A stretch of DNA of 64,000 nt from Frankia alni ACN14a (GCF_000058485.1 NC_008278.1:5760962-5824961), one strand, 5' to 3'; shown: positions 36,284 to 45,407, counted from the first letter of the stretch. Notes: generated from the sequence alone by a model not told the origin. Program-made: numbers and translations.

Positions 36284-36607
36284 ATGGCATCGGTACCCAC
36301 TGCACCCGTCGTCGCGACCGGTCTCGTCGGAGGCTATTCGGCCGCCCGTCTCAGCGGGCGCCGGGAACTCGCCGGCGTCGTCCTCGCCGTCGCCGGCACG
36401 GTCTGCGGGCGCAGCTGGCTGCGCTCGCGCGGTCCCGTGCTGACGGGCGTGCTGCTCGGCACGTACACGGCGGCGTTCGGGGCGGCCCACCCGCTCGCGA
36501 AGAAGCTCGGAGCCTGGCCCTCCGTCCTCACCGTCACCGCCGCCGCCACGGCCACGACCTACCTGCTCGCCGACCGTCCCTCCGCCTCTTCCGCTCAGCA
36601 GCGGTAG
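36284..36607 (+). CDS. Hypothetical small membrane protein
   Basis: A 107-residue protein with three or four short hydrophobic helices (ELAGVVLAVAGTVCG, VLTGVLLGTYTAAFGAAHPL, VLTVTAAATATTYLLA) and a consistent pattern of Gly and Ala. It resembles conserved actinobacterial small membrane proteins of unknown function. The last 13 bases overlap the 3' end of the amidohydrolase gene, tail to tail. Confidence 0.65.
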   Translation: MASVPTAPVVATGLVGGYSAARLSGRRELAGVVLAVAGTVCGRSWLRSRGPVLTGVLLGTYTAAFGAAHPLAKKLGAWPSVLTVTAAATATTYLLADRPSASSAQQR

Positions 36608-37470
36608 ACCCGGGCGGCGTTGGCGGCGAACAGGCCGTCGCGGGCCGGGGCGGCGAGCTCGTCGACGAGCTGCGCGTACGTCCCGTACAGGTCGTCGTAG
36701 CTGCCGAACATGCCGTCGACGGGGAAGTTCGACGCGAAGAAGCAGCGGGCCGTACCGAAGACCTCCAGGCTGTGCGCGACCCACGGCCGGAACGACGCGG
36801 CGTCGATGCGATGCAGCGTCATCGCCAGCCCGGACAGCTTCAGGTGCACTCGCGGGCCGAGCGCGGCCAGGCGGGCCAGGCCGTCGCGCCACGCCGCGGC
36901 GTGCTCCAGGTCCTCCGCCAGCGGCCAGCCGGCGTGCTCGACGACGACGGTGAGGTCCGGGAACGCGGCGAGCGCCGCGGCGGCCGCCCGCATCCCGTCC
37001 GGATGGACGACGAGGTCGTAGACCAGGCCGCGGTCCTGGAGCGCGCCGAGCAGGGTGTGCCCGGTGTCCGTGTCGAGGTCGAGACCGGCGCTGGCGCGCA
37101 CGCCGCGAAAACCCGGGGCGCCCGCCTGGGCGTCGAGCTGCGCCACGATCCCGGCCGCGCCGTCCCGGCCGTCGACCCCGCCGATGATCGCCTGCGGCTG
37201 GCCGGTGGCCTTGGCGAGGCGGGCGATCTCGGCGGTCTCGCCCACGAAGTGCTCGGGCGCGGCGGTGACGTGCACGTACGCCTCGACGTTCCAGTGGCCC
37301 GCCTCGGCGAGGTACGTCGGCTGGTCGAACGGGCGGCGCATTCGGTCGGCATCGGGCATGCCGACGGCGGCGAGCGAGGTGTCGGCGGCGGCGAGGAACG
37401 GGTACCAGTCGGTGCGCGCCGGATCCCAGTGGTGGACGTGGGCGTCGACGACCCGTTGCGGATGTTCCAC
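36595..37470 (-). CDS. Amidohydrolase family protein (COG3618-like, fuconolactonase branch)
   Basis: A 291-residue TIM-barrel hydrolase. The GTG at 37470 follows GGGAGG. VVDAHVHHWDP gives the first His-x-His, VVVEHAGWPL and LHLKLSGLAM-type segments follow, and SNFPVDGMFGSYDDLY is diagnostic of COG3618 metal-dependent hydrolases of lactones. It lies 74 bp after the SDR gene on the same strand, so a dehydrogenase plus lactone hydrolase pathway is plausible; the actual substrate is unknown. Confidence 0.85.
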   Translation of the reverse strand: MEHPQRVVDAHVHHWDPARTDWYPFLAAADTSLAAVGMPDADRMRRPFDQPTYLAEAGHWNVEAYVHVTAAPEHFVGETAEIARLAKATGQPQAIIGGVDGRDGAAGIVAQLDAQAGAPGFRGVRASAGLDLDTDTGHTLLGALQDRGLVYDLVVHPDGMRAAAAALAAFPDLTVVVEHAGWPLAEDLEHAAAWRDGLARLAALGPRVHLKLSGLAMTLHRIDAASFRPWVAHSLEVFGTARCFFASNFPVDGMFGSYDDLYGTYAQLVDELAAPARDGLFAANAARVYRC

Positions 37471-37493
37471 AGCAGCCTCCCGGGGACGGAGCC

Positions 37494-37564
37494 GATCAGC
37501 CGAACGGTGCACGGGGCCGATCAGCCGAACGGTGCACGGGGCGATCAGCCGAACGGTGCGAGGG
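37494..37564. repeat. Three direct repeats of a 24-25-bp unit around the SDR stop
   Basis: GATCAGCCGAACGGTGC starts at 37494, 37519 and 37543. The last copy contains the TGA stop and final codons of the SDR gene on the reverse strand, so the end of the gene has been triplicated into the gap before the amidohydrolase gene. Confidence 0.8.
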
Positions 37565-39239
37565 CGTCGCGTAGCACGTCGTCGGTCCAGGGGCCGAGCT
37601 CGGCCCCGGCCAGCGACGCGGTGACGGCCGGCGCCGGGTGTGCGCGCAGGCCCAGCCAGCCGGGCCGGACGACGAGTTCGGCGCCGGCCAGCGCCGCCGT
37701 GTCCGGCGCAGCGACGAGGCTCGCCACCAGCTCGACGAGCCCGACGCGGTCGGCCGGGTGTGGGCTCTCCGCGCTGACCGCGAACTCCAGCAGCCCGGGG
37801 TTGGACGCGGTCGGGATGATCGGGGTGTCGTTGACGGAGCGGGCGAGCTGGGTGACGGCCTGGGCGGCGCTGCGGCCGCCGGGGCTCAGCGCGGGCACGA
37901 CGTGCACGACGCGCAGCGCCCGTCCGGTCGCCGCCACGTGCCGCGCGGCGGCGCGGGACCACGCGGCATGCCCGAGGATCGTCGCCGCCGTCCCCGCGTG
38001 GCTGGCGAGGATCGCACGCCAGTCCCCGCCCGATTCCCCGCCGGGGCTGGTCGCGTCGGCGCCGTGGATGACCACCACGGCGCCGAGCCCGGCGGCGGTG
38101 GTCGCCGCGGCCCGGCCCAGGCCCTGCTCGGCGGCGGCGAAGCCGGTGGCCGCGTCGTCGGTCCCGGTGACGCCGACCGGCGCCGCGGCGGTGGTGTAGC
38201 CCCACGGGGCGAGTGCGGCGGCGAGCTGGTCGGCGAGCGCGCGATCATCGCCCACGACGAGGCACGCCCGCACGCCCGGTTCCGCGGAACCGCTCGGCCC
38301 CGCCGAACCGGGGGGTACGGCGGCGAGGGGTGCGGAGCGCGGGTTCGAGCCGCCGGTCGAGCGCTGCTGCGCGTGGGCCGGCGCCAGCACCGGGCGCGCG
38401 AGCGCGCCCAGGGCGGCGGCAGCGCCCGCACCGCCCGTCGCCACCGCCTCGACCAGCCGCGGCGGCGCGATCAGGGACAGCTCGGAACCGGCGGAGAACA
38501 GCACCCGCCCGCGGCACCAGCCGAACTCCTCGCTCGCCAGCCGGGCGGCGGCGGGGGCCATGTGCTCCGGCTGCGGCATCGCGGACAGGTCGAGGCCGCG
38601 CGGATCGGCGCCGGCGGCGACGAGACCCTCGGTCACCATCCGGGTCGCGGCGATGGGCGACAGCGCGTTCACCGCGACCCCCGCGGGCAGGACCGGGCCG
38701 AGCTGCCAGGTCAGGGCGGCGACGGCCCGCTTGGCGCTGCCGTAGGCCGGGCCGTCGACCGAGGTTCGCGCCAGCCCGACGCCGGAGGTGACGCCGACGA
38801 TCCGGCCGTACCCGGCGGCCGTCATCCGCGGCAGCGCGGCGGCGAGCAGGGTGAGATACCCGCCGAGGTGCACGCCGAGCAGCGCCGCCCAGTCGTCCGC
38901 GGCGACCTCGGCGGCGGCGTCGCCGATGCGGGGGAAGCGCACGATCCCGGCCGCGTTGACCACGACGTCCAACGAGCCGAACCGGGCGACGGTCTCCGCC
39001 ACGAGCCCGCGCACGGCGTCGGCGTCCGTGACGGAGATCGGCGCGGCGACGGCCCGGCCGCCCGCAGCCTCGATGCGCCGCACGGTCCGCTCGGCGCTGC
39101 GCTCCCCCAGCGGCTCGCCGCGCAGGCCGTCGCCGCTGTCCAGCACGACGACGATGGCGCCGCGCCGGGCGAGCTCCACCGACACCTCCGCGCCGATGCC
39201 GCCCCCGCCACCCGTCACGATCGCCACGCGGTCCCGCAC
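37545..39239 (-). CDS. Double-length short-chain dehydrogenase
   Basis: 564 residues from GTG 39239 after GGGAGG. Residues 1-280 form a full SDR: VAIVTGGGGGIG (cofactor loop), NAAGIVRFP, and YGSAK with the catalytic Tyr-x-x-x-Lys, preceded by GVTSGVG. After a Pro/Ser/Gly linker, residues 330-560 form a second Rossmann-like half (ACLVVGDDRALADQLAAAL) lacking the catalytic motif. It therefore resembles fused SDR pairs of polyol or ketoreductase type. The linker holds a GGTTCCGCGGAACC palindrome. Cotranscription with the amidohydrolase is likely. Confidence 0.85.
   Translation of the reverse strand: MRDRVAIVTGGGGGIGAEVSVELARRGAIVVVLDSGDGLRGEPLGERSAERTVRRIEAAGGRAVAAPISVTDADAVRGLVAETVARFGSLDVVVNAAGIVRFPRIGDAAAEVAADDWAALLGVHLGGYLTLLAAALPRMTAAGYGRIVGVTSGVGLARTSVDGPAYGSAKRAVAALTWQLGPVLPAGVAVNALSPIAATRMVTEGLVAAGADPRGLDLSAMPQPEHMAPAAARLASEEFGWCRGRVLFSAGSELSLIAPPRLVEAVATGGAGAAAALGALARPVLAPAHAQQRSTGGSNPRSAPLAAVPPGSAGPSGSAEPGVRACLVVGDDRALADQLAAALAPWGYTTAAAPVGVTGTDDAATGFAAAEQGLGRAAATTAAGLGAVVVIHGADATSPGGESGGDWRAILASHAGTAATILGHAAWSRAAARHVAATGRALRVVHVVPALSPGGRSAAQAVTQLARSVNDTPIIPTASNPGLLEFAVSAESPHPADRVGLVELVASLVAAPDTAALAGAELVVRPGWLGLRAHPAPAVTASLAGAELGPWTDDVLRDALAPFG
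38277..38292. repeat. GGTTCCGCGGAACC palindrome inside the SDR linker
   Basis: CGGTTCCGCGGAACCG, the same 16 bp as in the gap at 15729, lies in the coding sequence, where it encodes Gly-Ser-Ala-Glu-Pro in the low-complexity linker between the two SDR halves. Confidence 0.75.
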
Positions 39240-39306
39240 CCGACCGACCTCCCATCCGCTCCGACAGGTGACGCCGCTCACACGCTATGTGCGCGACGAT
39301 TTGTCG

Positions 39307-41667
39307 TCAACGTGGCGGGCTGCCCCCGCCGGCGCCCACACTCGTGCCAGCACCAACCGGCTCCCGCAGGCCGACCCAGAGGCTGTCGCGGGCCCGCGTG
39401 AGGGCGACGTAGAGCTGGCGGCGTTCCAGCACGGCGCGTTCGCGGTAGGCGTCGTCCGACTCGGTCGCGCGCCGCGGGCGCGGGAAGCGGTTGCGGTCCG
39501 GGATGTACACGCGGGCGAAGTCCAGGCCCTTGGCCCGGTGATAAGTGCCCACCTTGACCGCGTTGGACGTCGTCCCGTCGTACTCGAGCAGCGACACCGC
39601 CGGGATGCCGGCCCGGGTCAGGAGGCGCTGCCAGCTGGCGACCGCGTCGTTGGTCGAGGTGAGCAGGGCCATGTCGCCGTAGCGGACCCCGCGGCCGTCG
39701 TGGGCGTCGACCAGATCCGCGCGCAGCGCCGACACCTGCTCGGCCTGGCCGGTGACGGCGACCTCGTCGACCTCGCCGCCGGGACGGTCGATCTCGACGT
39801 GACGCCGGCCGCGTTCACCGGCGACGTCGAGGTCGTCGAAGCTGTCGCCGGCGACGACCTGCTGGGCGTAGCGCAGAATCGCCTCGCGGTTGCGGTAGTT
39901 GCGGGCGAGCACGGTGGACCGCCCGACGACGGACACGCCGGCCTCCGCCAGCGTGAACCCGCCGGGGTAGACCGACTGCTGCCCGTCCCCGACGACCAGC
40001 AGGCCGTCCTGCCGGTCACCGACGAGGGCGTGCAGGAACTGCAGGCCGACGCAGGTCAGGTCCTGCACCTCGTCGACGATGACGGCGTCGAACTCGTCGC
40101 CGGCGTGCTCCCTCGCCAGGTCGCGGGCCAGCAGCAGCACGTCGCCGCGGTCGAGGACCCCGCGGGCCGTCCGCAGCCGCTCGTAGTGCTCGTACAGCTC
40201 CCAGACGGCGCGCCGGTGCGTCGGCTGCAGCGGCATGCTGCGCCCGACCCGGGCAAGCTCGGCGTACTGCTCGAAACCGGTCAGGCCCCGGCCCTTGATG
40301 ACGGTGGCGATCTCGTCGCGCCAGTATCCCGGTTCCACCCCGCAACGGCCCAGGACCGACGCAAGCCCGACGCGCCCCCACGCCAGCCAGAAGCAGTTCT
40401 CGGCGATCCCCCGCTGGTAGCGGGTGCGCGCGCCCCGCTGTTCGAGATGGCGAACGGCGAGCGCGTCGACCGAGGTGAACTCGATCCGGTTGACGTGCTC
40501 CGGGGCCATCCGGGCCAGCAACGCCCGGTTCACCGGCCCGAGGGTGCGGACCAACGAGGTGACCAGCACCCGGTCGCCGCGGGCGGCCAGGTACTTGGCC
40601 CGGTGCAGCGCGACGACGGTCTTGCCGGTGCCCGCCGCGCCGCGGATGCGCGCCGGCCCGGACGAGCGGCGGCAGACCAGCCGGGCCTGCATCGGATGCA
40701 GCCAGGTCATCCACGTCTCGATCGGCTCGCGAGCCGCGGCGTCGACGAGCTCCCGCCACAGCTCGTCGCGGCTGAACAGCCCGTCCACCTCCGGTGCCCG
40801 CCCGGCCGGTGGTGCCGGCACGCCGGACAGTGCCGGCGCAGCGGGAGGTGGCGGCGCAGCGGAAGGTGGCGGCGCGGCGGGCAGTGGCGGCGCAGCGGAC
40901 GGTGGCGGGGGCGTGCGGGTGGCTCGCGACGGGCGCACTCGGCGGGGCAGGTCGGTCGGGGAGGCGGCCACGGCGGCGTCCTGCATCGGCGGGCACGCCT
41001 CGTCCAGGCAGGCCAGCACGCGTTCCACGACGGCGGGTTCCAGCCGCAGGCCGCGCCGCACCAGGTCACGGGTGAGATCGAGCTCGCCGGTGACCTGCAC
41101 CCGGTCGAGCTGCTCGGTGCCCCGCCGTCCCACGAGGACCAGCAGGGGCACCACCTCGGTCGGCGGCAGGCCCGCGTCCGCCAGCACCTGCTCGACCGCC
41201 GCCGTCTGATCGGTCAGCTTGCGCAGTTCGTCCTCGGCGTTCTCGTCGCCCCGCCACAACCGGCCGTGCTCGACTCTGACCTCGCGCCAGTTCTTCACGT
41301 CCACCACGAAGACGCCGCCCGGGCCGACCACCAGCACGTCGATGTTGGCGCGGCGGGTGCCGGGCCACCGCCGGTCGGGCAGCACCCGCCACCCGGCGTC
41401 GTCCATCCCGACGAGCACCCGGACGACGTCGCGTTCTCCTCGCGCCCCCGCCTCCCAGGCCCGGCGGCTGCGGCGCAGCTCGCGGAGCAGGTCGGTCAGG
41501 TGCTGGATCTGCCGCTGGACTCCGTCGATCTCCATGCCGATCAGGACGGCCTGGCCGAACGCCGACGGCTCGATCTGGGCCTCGACCTCGACCTGGGCCT
41601 CGACCTGGGCCTGAACCTCGACCTGAGCCTGAGCTGCGGCCGGCACGCCCGACCGACCTGGCGACAT
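39307..41667 (-). CDS. NERD nuclease-related domain fused to UvrD-like helicase
   Basis: 786 residues. The ATG at 41667 follows GGGGAGGAG. A coiled-coil-like Gln/Val/Glu repeat (QAQVEVQAQVEAQVEVEAQ) is at 13-31. A NERD domain spans about 73-190 (GARGERDVV, NIDVLVVGPGGVFVVDVKNW). A Pro-rich linker leads to a superfamily 1 helicase with Walker A GAAGTGKT at 343-350 and Walker B VDEVQD near 531-536. The C-terminal HRAKGLDFARVYIP and ALTRARDSLWVGL are typical. It may process DNA ends or foreign DNA; NERD-helicases are often considered defence or repair genes. That role here is inference. Confidence 0.85.
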   Translation of the reverse strand: MSPGRSGVPAAAQAQVEVQAQVEAQVEVEAQIEPSAFGQAVLIGMEIDGVQRQIQHLTDLLRELRRSRRAWEAGARGERDVVRVLVGMDDAGWRVLPDRRWPGTRRANIDVLVVGPGGVFVVDVKNWREVRVEHGRLWRGDENAEDELRKLTDQTAAVEQVLADAGLPPTEVVPLLVLVGRRGTEQLDRVQVTGELDLTRDLVRRGLRLEPAVVERVLACLDEACPPMQDAAVAASPTDLPRRVRPSRATRTPPPPSAAPPLPAAPPPSAAPPPPAAPALSGVPAPPAGRAPEVDGLFSRDELWRELVDAAAREPIETWMTWLHPMQARLVCRRSSGPARIRGAAGTGKTVVALHRAKYLAARGDRVLVTSLVRTLGPVNRALLARMAPEHVNRIEFTSVDALAVRHLEQRGARTRYQRGIAENCFWLAWGRVGLASVLGRCGVEPGYWRDEIATVIKGRGLTGFEQYAELARVGRSMPLQPTHRRAVWELYEHYERLRTARGVLDRGDVLLLARDLAREHAGDEFDAVIVDEVQDLTCVGLQFLHALVGDRQDGLLVVGDGQQSVYPGGFTLAEAGVSVVGRSTVLARNYRNREAILRYAQQVVAGDSFDDLDVAGERGRRHVEIDRPGGEVDEVAVTGQAEQVSALRADLVDAHDGRGVRYGDMALLTSTNDAVASWQRLLTRAGIPAVSLLEYDGTTSNAVKVGTYHRAKGLDFARVYIPDRNRFPRPRRATESDDAYRERAVLERRQLYVALTRARDSLWVGLREPVGAGTSVGAGGGSPPR

Positions 41668-41785
41668 GTCATCTCCTCCCCACCGAGAGTCACCAGGAAT
41701 GCTATGCCTATATCGGTCCTTTAGCGATGTTTGCCGTCGATGGCGTCCTGTAGCTGCCAACCTCCCGTGACTGCCGGCGCCCCGG

Positions 41786-42202
41786 TCAGGGGCCGGCCTG
41801 GACGTCCGCGGTCAGGTCGCCCAACAGCTCGCCGAGACGTTCCCAGGCGGCCTGCGCGGCCACGGTGTTCGCGCCGGTCGGCGGCCCCGCGGCAAGCAAC
41901 TGGACGGTCTTCACCGCCGCGTACAGGTACAGCGGGCGGGCCCGCCAGACGGTGAGCTGCGGATACGTCTCGTCCAGTGCGCGGTGCACAGTCCGCCGCA
42001 GGGGGACGTCGGGGGTTCGGCGGGCGAGATCCATCCGGTGCAGGATGGTCACGGCCGCGTCGATCTCGTCGGGGTCCGGGCGCCAGGCGCCGGCCCGCAG
42101 CGCGGCCTCGGCCTCGGCCAGCGCCTCGGCGGCGGCCACCGCCGGATCGCCGCCACCGTAGGGCACGGGCGGCGGGGCCCAGTCGTCGTCATCATCGGTC
42201 AC
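41786..42202 (-). CDS. Hypothetical acidic protein
   Basis: A 138-residue protein from GTG 42202: TDDDDDWAPPPVPYGGGDPA, a helical Ala/Glu-rich part, and a C-terminal half with TVHRALDETYPQLTVWRARP and a hydrophobic LYLYAAVKTVQLLAAG helix. I do not recognise a family. It lies alone before the divergent esterase gene. Start is uncertain because the frame is open further upstream. Composition and helix periodicity support a real gene. Confidence 0.55.
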   Translation of the reverse strand: MTDDDDDWAPPPVPYGGGDPAVAAAEALAEAEAALRAGAWRPDPDEIDAAVTILHRMDLARRTPDVPLRRTVHRALDETYPQLTVWRARPLYLYAAVKTVQLLAAGPPTGANTVAAQAAWERLGELLGDLTADVQAGP

Positions 42203-42362
42203 CCGACCACGGTCCCTCACCGACACGGCTCTGGGACGCCGAGTGACGAGACCCATAGTGGACGAAGAATGCACTGAATTCGGCGTGCACAGCGTGCACG
42301 ATGCGCGGGCCGGCGAGTAGGTCACGTCGGCCTCACGGGCTGGCCCGCACGGGCCGACTGGC

Positions 42363-43337
42363 ATGATCGGCGCCATGCGACCGAGCCGGCGAGCCCTGGT
42401 GATCGCGGCACCGGTCGCGGCGGCCGGTGCCGTCGCCGTCGGGTTCGCCGCCGGCGGGCTTGCCGCCGGCGCCGTCGGCCGATCCTCCCCCGCGGACGGA
42501 CCTGCCGCGGCAGGCTGGACGCCGCCCCCCGCCGACCCGCGTGCCGGCGGCGAGAGCGCGGCACCCGGCGCGGCATCACCGGTCGTGGCGTCACCGGCCG
42601 CGGCGTCGTCGGAGCCGGCCATCGGTCCGGCCGTGGTGACCACCACGACGTTCAGCAGTGCGGCCCGGCGGCGGCCGGTCACGATGGTCACCGTCACTCC
42701 GGCAGGCGGCGGGCGTGGCCTGCCCGTGTGCCTCGTGCTGCACGGCCGGGGTGATGACGCGCGCCGCGCCGTCGGCCTGCTGGGCCTCGACCACCTGTTG
42801 CCGGCCGCGATCGGCGCGGGCGTGGCGCCGTTCGCCCTGGTGACCGTGGACGGCGGCGAGACCTACTGGCACCGGCGGGCCACCGGCGACGACCCGGAGG
42901 CGATGATCCTCGACGAGATCCGGCCCCGGCTGGCCGCAGCGGGCTTGCGCACCGTCCGGCTGGCGGCGCTGGGCTGGTCGATGGGCGGTTACGGCGCGCT
43001 GCTGCTGGCCCGGCGCCATCCCGACCTCGTGGTCGCGGCGGCGGCGAGCAGCCCGGCGATGTGGCGCAGCTACGGCGCCAGCGCCCCCGGCGCGTTTGAC
43101 TCCGCCGCCGACTTCGCCGCGCACCGGATCCTGGGAACCGCGCCGGCGCCGGGGGTGGCGTACCGGATCGACTGCGGCGACGCCGACCCGTTCGCCGCCG
43201 TCTCCCGGCAGGCCGTCGCGGACCTGCGCCCGCAGGAACACAGCCTGGGCCCCGGCGGGCACACCCCGGCCTACTGGCGCTCGGTCGCCCCGGCCCAGCT
43301 CGCCTTCGTCGGCGCCGCCCTGCACCGCTCCGCCTGA
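42363..43337 (+). CDS. Secreted alpha/beta-hydrolase (esterase-like)
   Basis: 324 residues with an N-terminal Tat-like leader (RPSRRALVIAAPVAAAGAVA) and a Pro/Ala/Gly-rich stalk. The catalytic part has CLVLHGRGDDARRAVGLLGL, the nucleophile elbow GWSMGGYGALLL, an acid in RIDCGDADPF and the His in LGPGGHTPAYW, that is a complete triad. It resembles the S-formylglutathione hydrolase/antigen 85 group. An extracytoplasmic esterase is the likely function. ATGs at 42363 and 42375 are both possible. Confidence 0.8.
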   Translation: MIGAMRPSRRALVIAAPVAAAGAVAVGFAAGGLAAGAVGRSSPADGPAAAGWTPPPADPRAGGESAAPGAASPVVASPAAASSEPAIGPAVVTTTTFSSAARRRPVTMVTVTPAGGGRGLPVCLVLHGRGDDARRAVGLLGLDHLLPAAIGAGVAPFALVTVDGGETYWHRRATGDDPEAMILDEIRPRLAAAGLRTVRLAALGWSMGGYGALLLARRHPDLVVAAAASSPAMWRSYGASAPGAFDSAADFAAHRILGTAPAPGVAYRIDCGDADPFAAVSRQAVADLRPQEHSLGPGGHTPAYWRSVAPAQLAFVGAALHRSA

Positions 43338-43365
43338 ACCCGCACGCTGGCCACCAGAAGGCACA

Positions 43366-44553
43366 ATGATCACTCCGCTTGGTGCGCTGCCCTACGAGAT
43401 CTCCGCGGGTGACCGCGCGGATCCAGAGGTCTACGACCGAGAGGGCCACCTCGTCGGCCGCGGCGTGTTGGAACCGGAGGTGCTGCGCAGGCTGCGAACG
43501 CCGTTGATCGAGGCACTGGTGGCGGACGGACACGTGGCGGTCGTCGAAGGCGAGAAGGACCGGTTCGCCTGGTGCGGGGACGCGTCGAGCTTCGATCGGC
43601 GTCTCGATCGGTATCGCGACGGATTGACGGCCGCCTGTGAGGAGCTGGTGGTGGCCACGGGCATCGCCAGCAGGGCAGTCGAGGCGATGTGGGGACGCCG
43701 ACCGGCGATCTGGCGGTTCACGAGAGTCTTCGTCATGGTGCCGGGCGACCCCGATCGCGTGCATCGCGACGGCTGGTACATGCTCGGCGCGGGCGCGCCC
43801 GACGAGCATCTCAACCTGTGGATACCGCTGACTCGTGCGGACGAGGGCGACGGCACGCTTGCCCTTGCGGTTGGAACGCACCGCATGGCAGATCAACCCG
43901 CGGAGGTGGCCGTGGCCCATCCGATGCACAGCGAGGTCCTCGTCAACACGGGAAACCCGCCGCCGGCGGAGGTGCTCGCGCCGCTGTGGCGCACGACGAC
44001 CTTCGAACTCGGCGACGCCGTGGCCTTCCGCCCCGACAGCGTGCACTCCGCGTCGGCCAACACGGGTCAGAATCTTCGTATCGCGATCGGCCTGCATGCC
44101 CAGGACGCCCGACTGCCATTGTCACCCAGGGCCGGGCTGACCCTCGACCCCGGGCGTGATCTGATCGCCGTCGAGTGGCTCACGCTGGCCGTCCTCGCTG
44201 TCCAGCCGAGCACGCCGTGGCTGGCTCGCCAGGCGTTCCTTCCCCGCGGGATCATCGGTCGGCTGTGGACCCAGCAACTCGACGAGTTGACCCTGAGCGC
44301 GTTCCCGGTCCTCGAGAGGCGAGGTCTGATCGAGCCACACGAGATCCAGCCCCAGGCAGACGAGGTCAATCATCGGTACTTCCACGCCACCGCGCGGGGT
44401 TGTTCCGAGGTCAGGCAGTGGCTGGTGGGTTCAGGTCCGGTCGACGATCATCTGCGTGCGGTCAGGCTGTTGTTCGCCGAATGGCTCGGCATCGGCGGGT
44501 CGTCCTTGTTGACGAACCAAGGTGGCTGGTTGTCAGGGCCCGGGAGCTGGTAG
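43366..44553 (+). CDS. PhyH-like Fe(II) dioxygenase with possible PadR-type winged helix
   Basis: 395 residues. The ATG at 43366 follows AGAAGG. The N-terminal two-thirds match the phytanoyl-CoA dioxygenase fold (DRVHRDGWYM with the His-x-Asp, LNLWIPLTRADEGDGTLAL, FRPDSVHSASANTG with the later His and LRIAIGL). After residue about 270, GIIGRLWTQQLDELTLSAFP and VLERRGLIEPHEIQ are followed by YFHATARGCSEVRQWL, a pattern very like the winged helix of PadR regulators. A dioxygenase joined to a DNA-binding-like domain would be unusual. The substrate is unknown. Confidence 0.7.
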   Translation: MITPLGALPYEISAGDRADPEVYDREGHLVGRGVLEPEVLRRLRTPLIEALVADGHVAVVEGEKDRFAWCGDASSFDRRLDRYRDGLTAACEELVVATGIASRAVEAMWGRRPAIWRFTRVFVMVPGDPDRVHRDGWYMLGAGAPDEHLNLWIPLTRADEGDGTLALAVGTHRMADQPAEVAVAHPMHSEVLVNTGNPPPAEVLAPLWRTTTFELGDAVAFRPDSVHSASANTGQNLRIAIGLHAQDARLPLSPRAGLTLDPGRDLIAVEWLTLAVLAVQPSTPWLARQAFLPRGIIGRLWTQQLDELTLSAFPVLERRGLIEPHEIQPQADEVNHRYFHATARGCSEVRQWLVGSGPVDDHLRAVRLLFAEWLGIGGSSLLTNQGGWLSGPGSW

Positions 44554-44685
44554 CCGGCGCCGCGAGGACGGGGCGAGCGGCGGGCCGCGTGAGCCGGTGG
44601 GCACGCGGCCTGCCCGAGCGGGCCGTCCAGGCGCTCCCGGTCTGGCCGGGAACCGTGGGACGACCGGCCCGTGAGAGCCGCCTGG

Positions 44686-44892
44686 CTACCCGATCGCCTG
44701 GACCTTGGCGGCCTGCAGGCCCTTCTGGCCCTGCTCGATGTCGAAGCTGACGCGCTGCCCCTCGTCGAGGGACTTGAAGCCCTCACTCACAATCGAGGAG
44801 AAATGGACGAAGACGTCGCCGCCCCCACCGTCCACCGAGATGAAACCGAAGCCCTTTTCGGCGTTGAACCACTTCACGGTTCCTGCTGACAC
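44686..44892 (-). CDS. Cold shock protein (CspA family)
   Basis: A 68-residue OB-fold protein with both RNA-binding motifs: [12 protein letters not shown] (RNP1) and VFVHFSSI (RNP2), ending [11 protein letters not shown] nucleic-acid chaperone that melts RNA structure. Identical length to actinobacterial Csp proteins. The roughly 280 bp between its start and the next gene likely contain its leader and promoter. Confidence 0.95.
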   Translation of the reverse strand: MSAGTVKWFNAEKGFGFISVDGGGGDVFVHFSSIVSEGFKSLDEGQRVSFDIEQGQKGLQAAKVQAIG

Positions 44893-45168
44893 AGTCGCTC
44901 CTCACTGTTCCTGCCGCGGCGCATCCACACGACGCGCCGCATATCTCCGCCGACCGGATCCGCTCCGGTCGATGGATCGTGCCATCCTGAAGGTGACCGG
45001 CGACACCAAGAAGAGCAACGTGGGCAAGCGTACCCGCATGCGGCGCGTACGCCGAGCGGTACCGACCCTCCGCGGTGCCGTGCACGCCCGTCCGTGGTGC
45101 CCGGCGCGGGCGGGGCAGGGCAACCCTGGGCGGCGCCGGGGCGTGCCGTTGTCGCATAGCATGGCGCT

Positions 45169-45354
45169 ATGGCGGTAGACGATCTGTGGACGACCGCCGA
45201 TATCGCTCGTCGGCTGTCGATTTCGGCACATCGCGCCCGTGGGCTGTGCGCCCGTGACGATTTCCCCTCCCCCATCCACTCCGTGGGCCACTTTGTCCTG
45301 TGGCGGGCGCGTGACGTCGAGGCCTGGCTGACCGAGGGCCGTCCTGATCTCTGA
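45169..45354 (+). CDS. Small AlpA/MerR-like helix-turn-helix protein
   Basis: A 61-residue protein: LWTTADIARRLSISAHRARG, CARDDFPSPIHSVGHFVLWR and ARDVEAWLTEG. This is the compact winged-helix form seen in excisionases and AlpA-type regulators. No integrase or attachment site lies near, so it is probably a chromosomal regulator. The gene is short but complete. Confidence 0.75.
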   Translation: MAVDDLWTTADIARRLSISAHRARGLCARDDFPSPIHSVGHFVLWRARDVEAWLTEGRPDL

Positions 45355-45407
45355 CGGTCCCGGCCGCGCCGCCGGAGTCCGTCGGCGCGGGTCGCGTACC
45401 ACCGGGG

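Noticed and set aside
38278-38310. Inverted-repeat transposon end in the SDR gene
   Set aside because: The palindrome is only 14-16 bp with no transposase, target duplication or second end; reported only as a repeat.
44554-44892. Rightward frames complementary to the cold-shock gene
   Set aside because: Cold-shock gene on the reverse strand has both RNA-binding motifs; the plus-strand frames have none.
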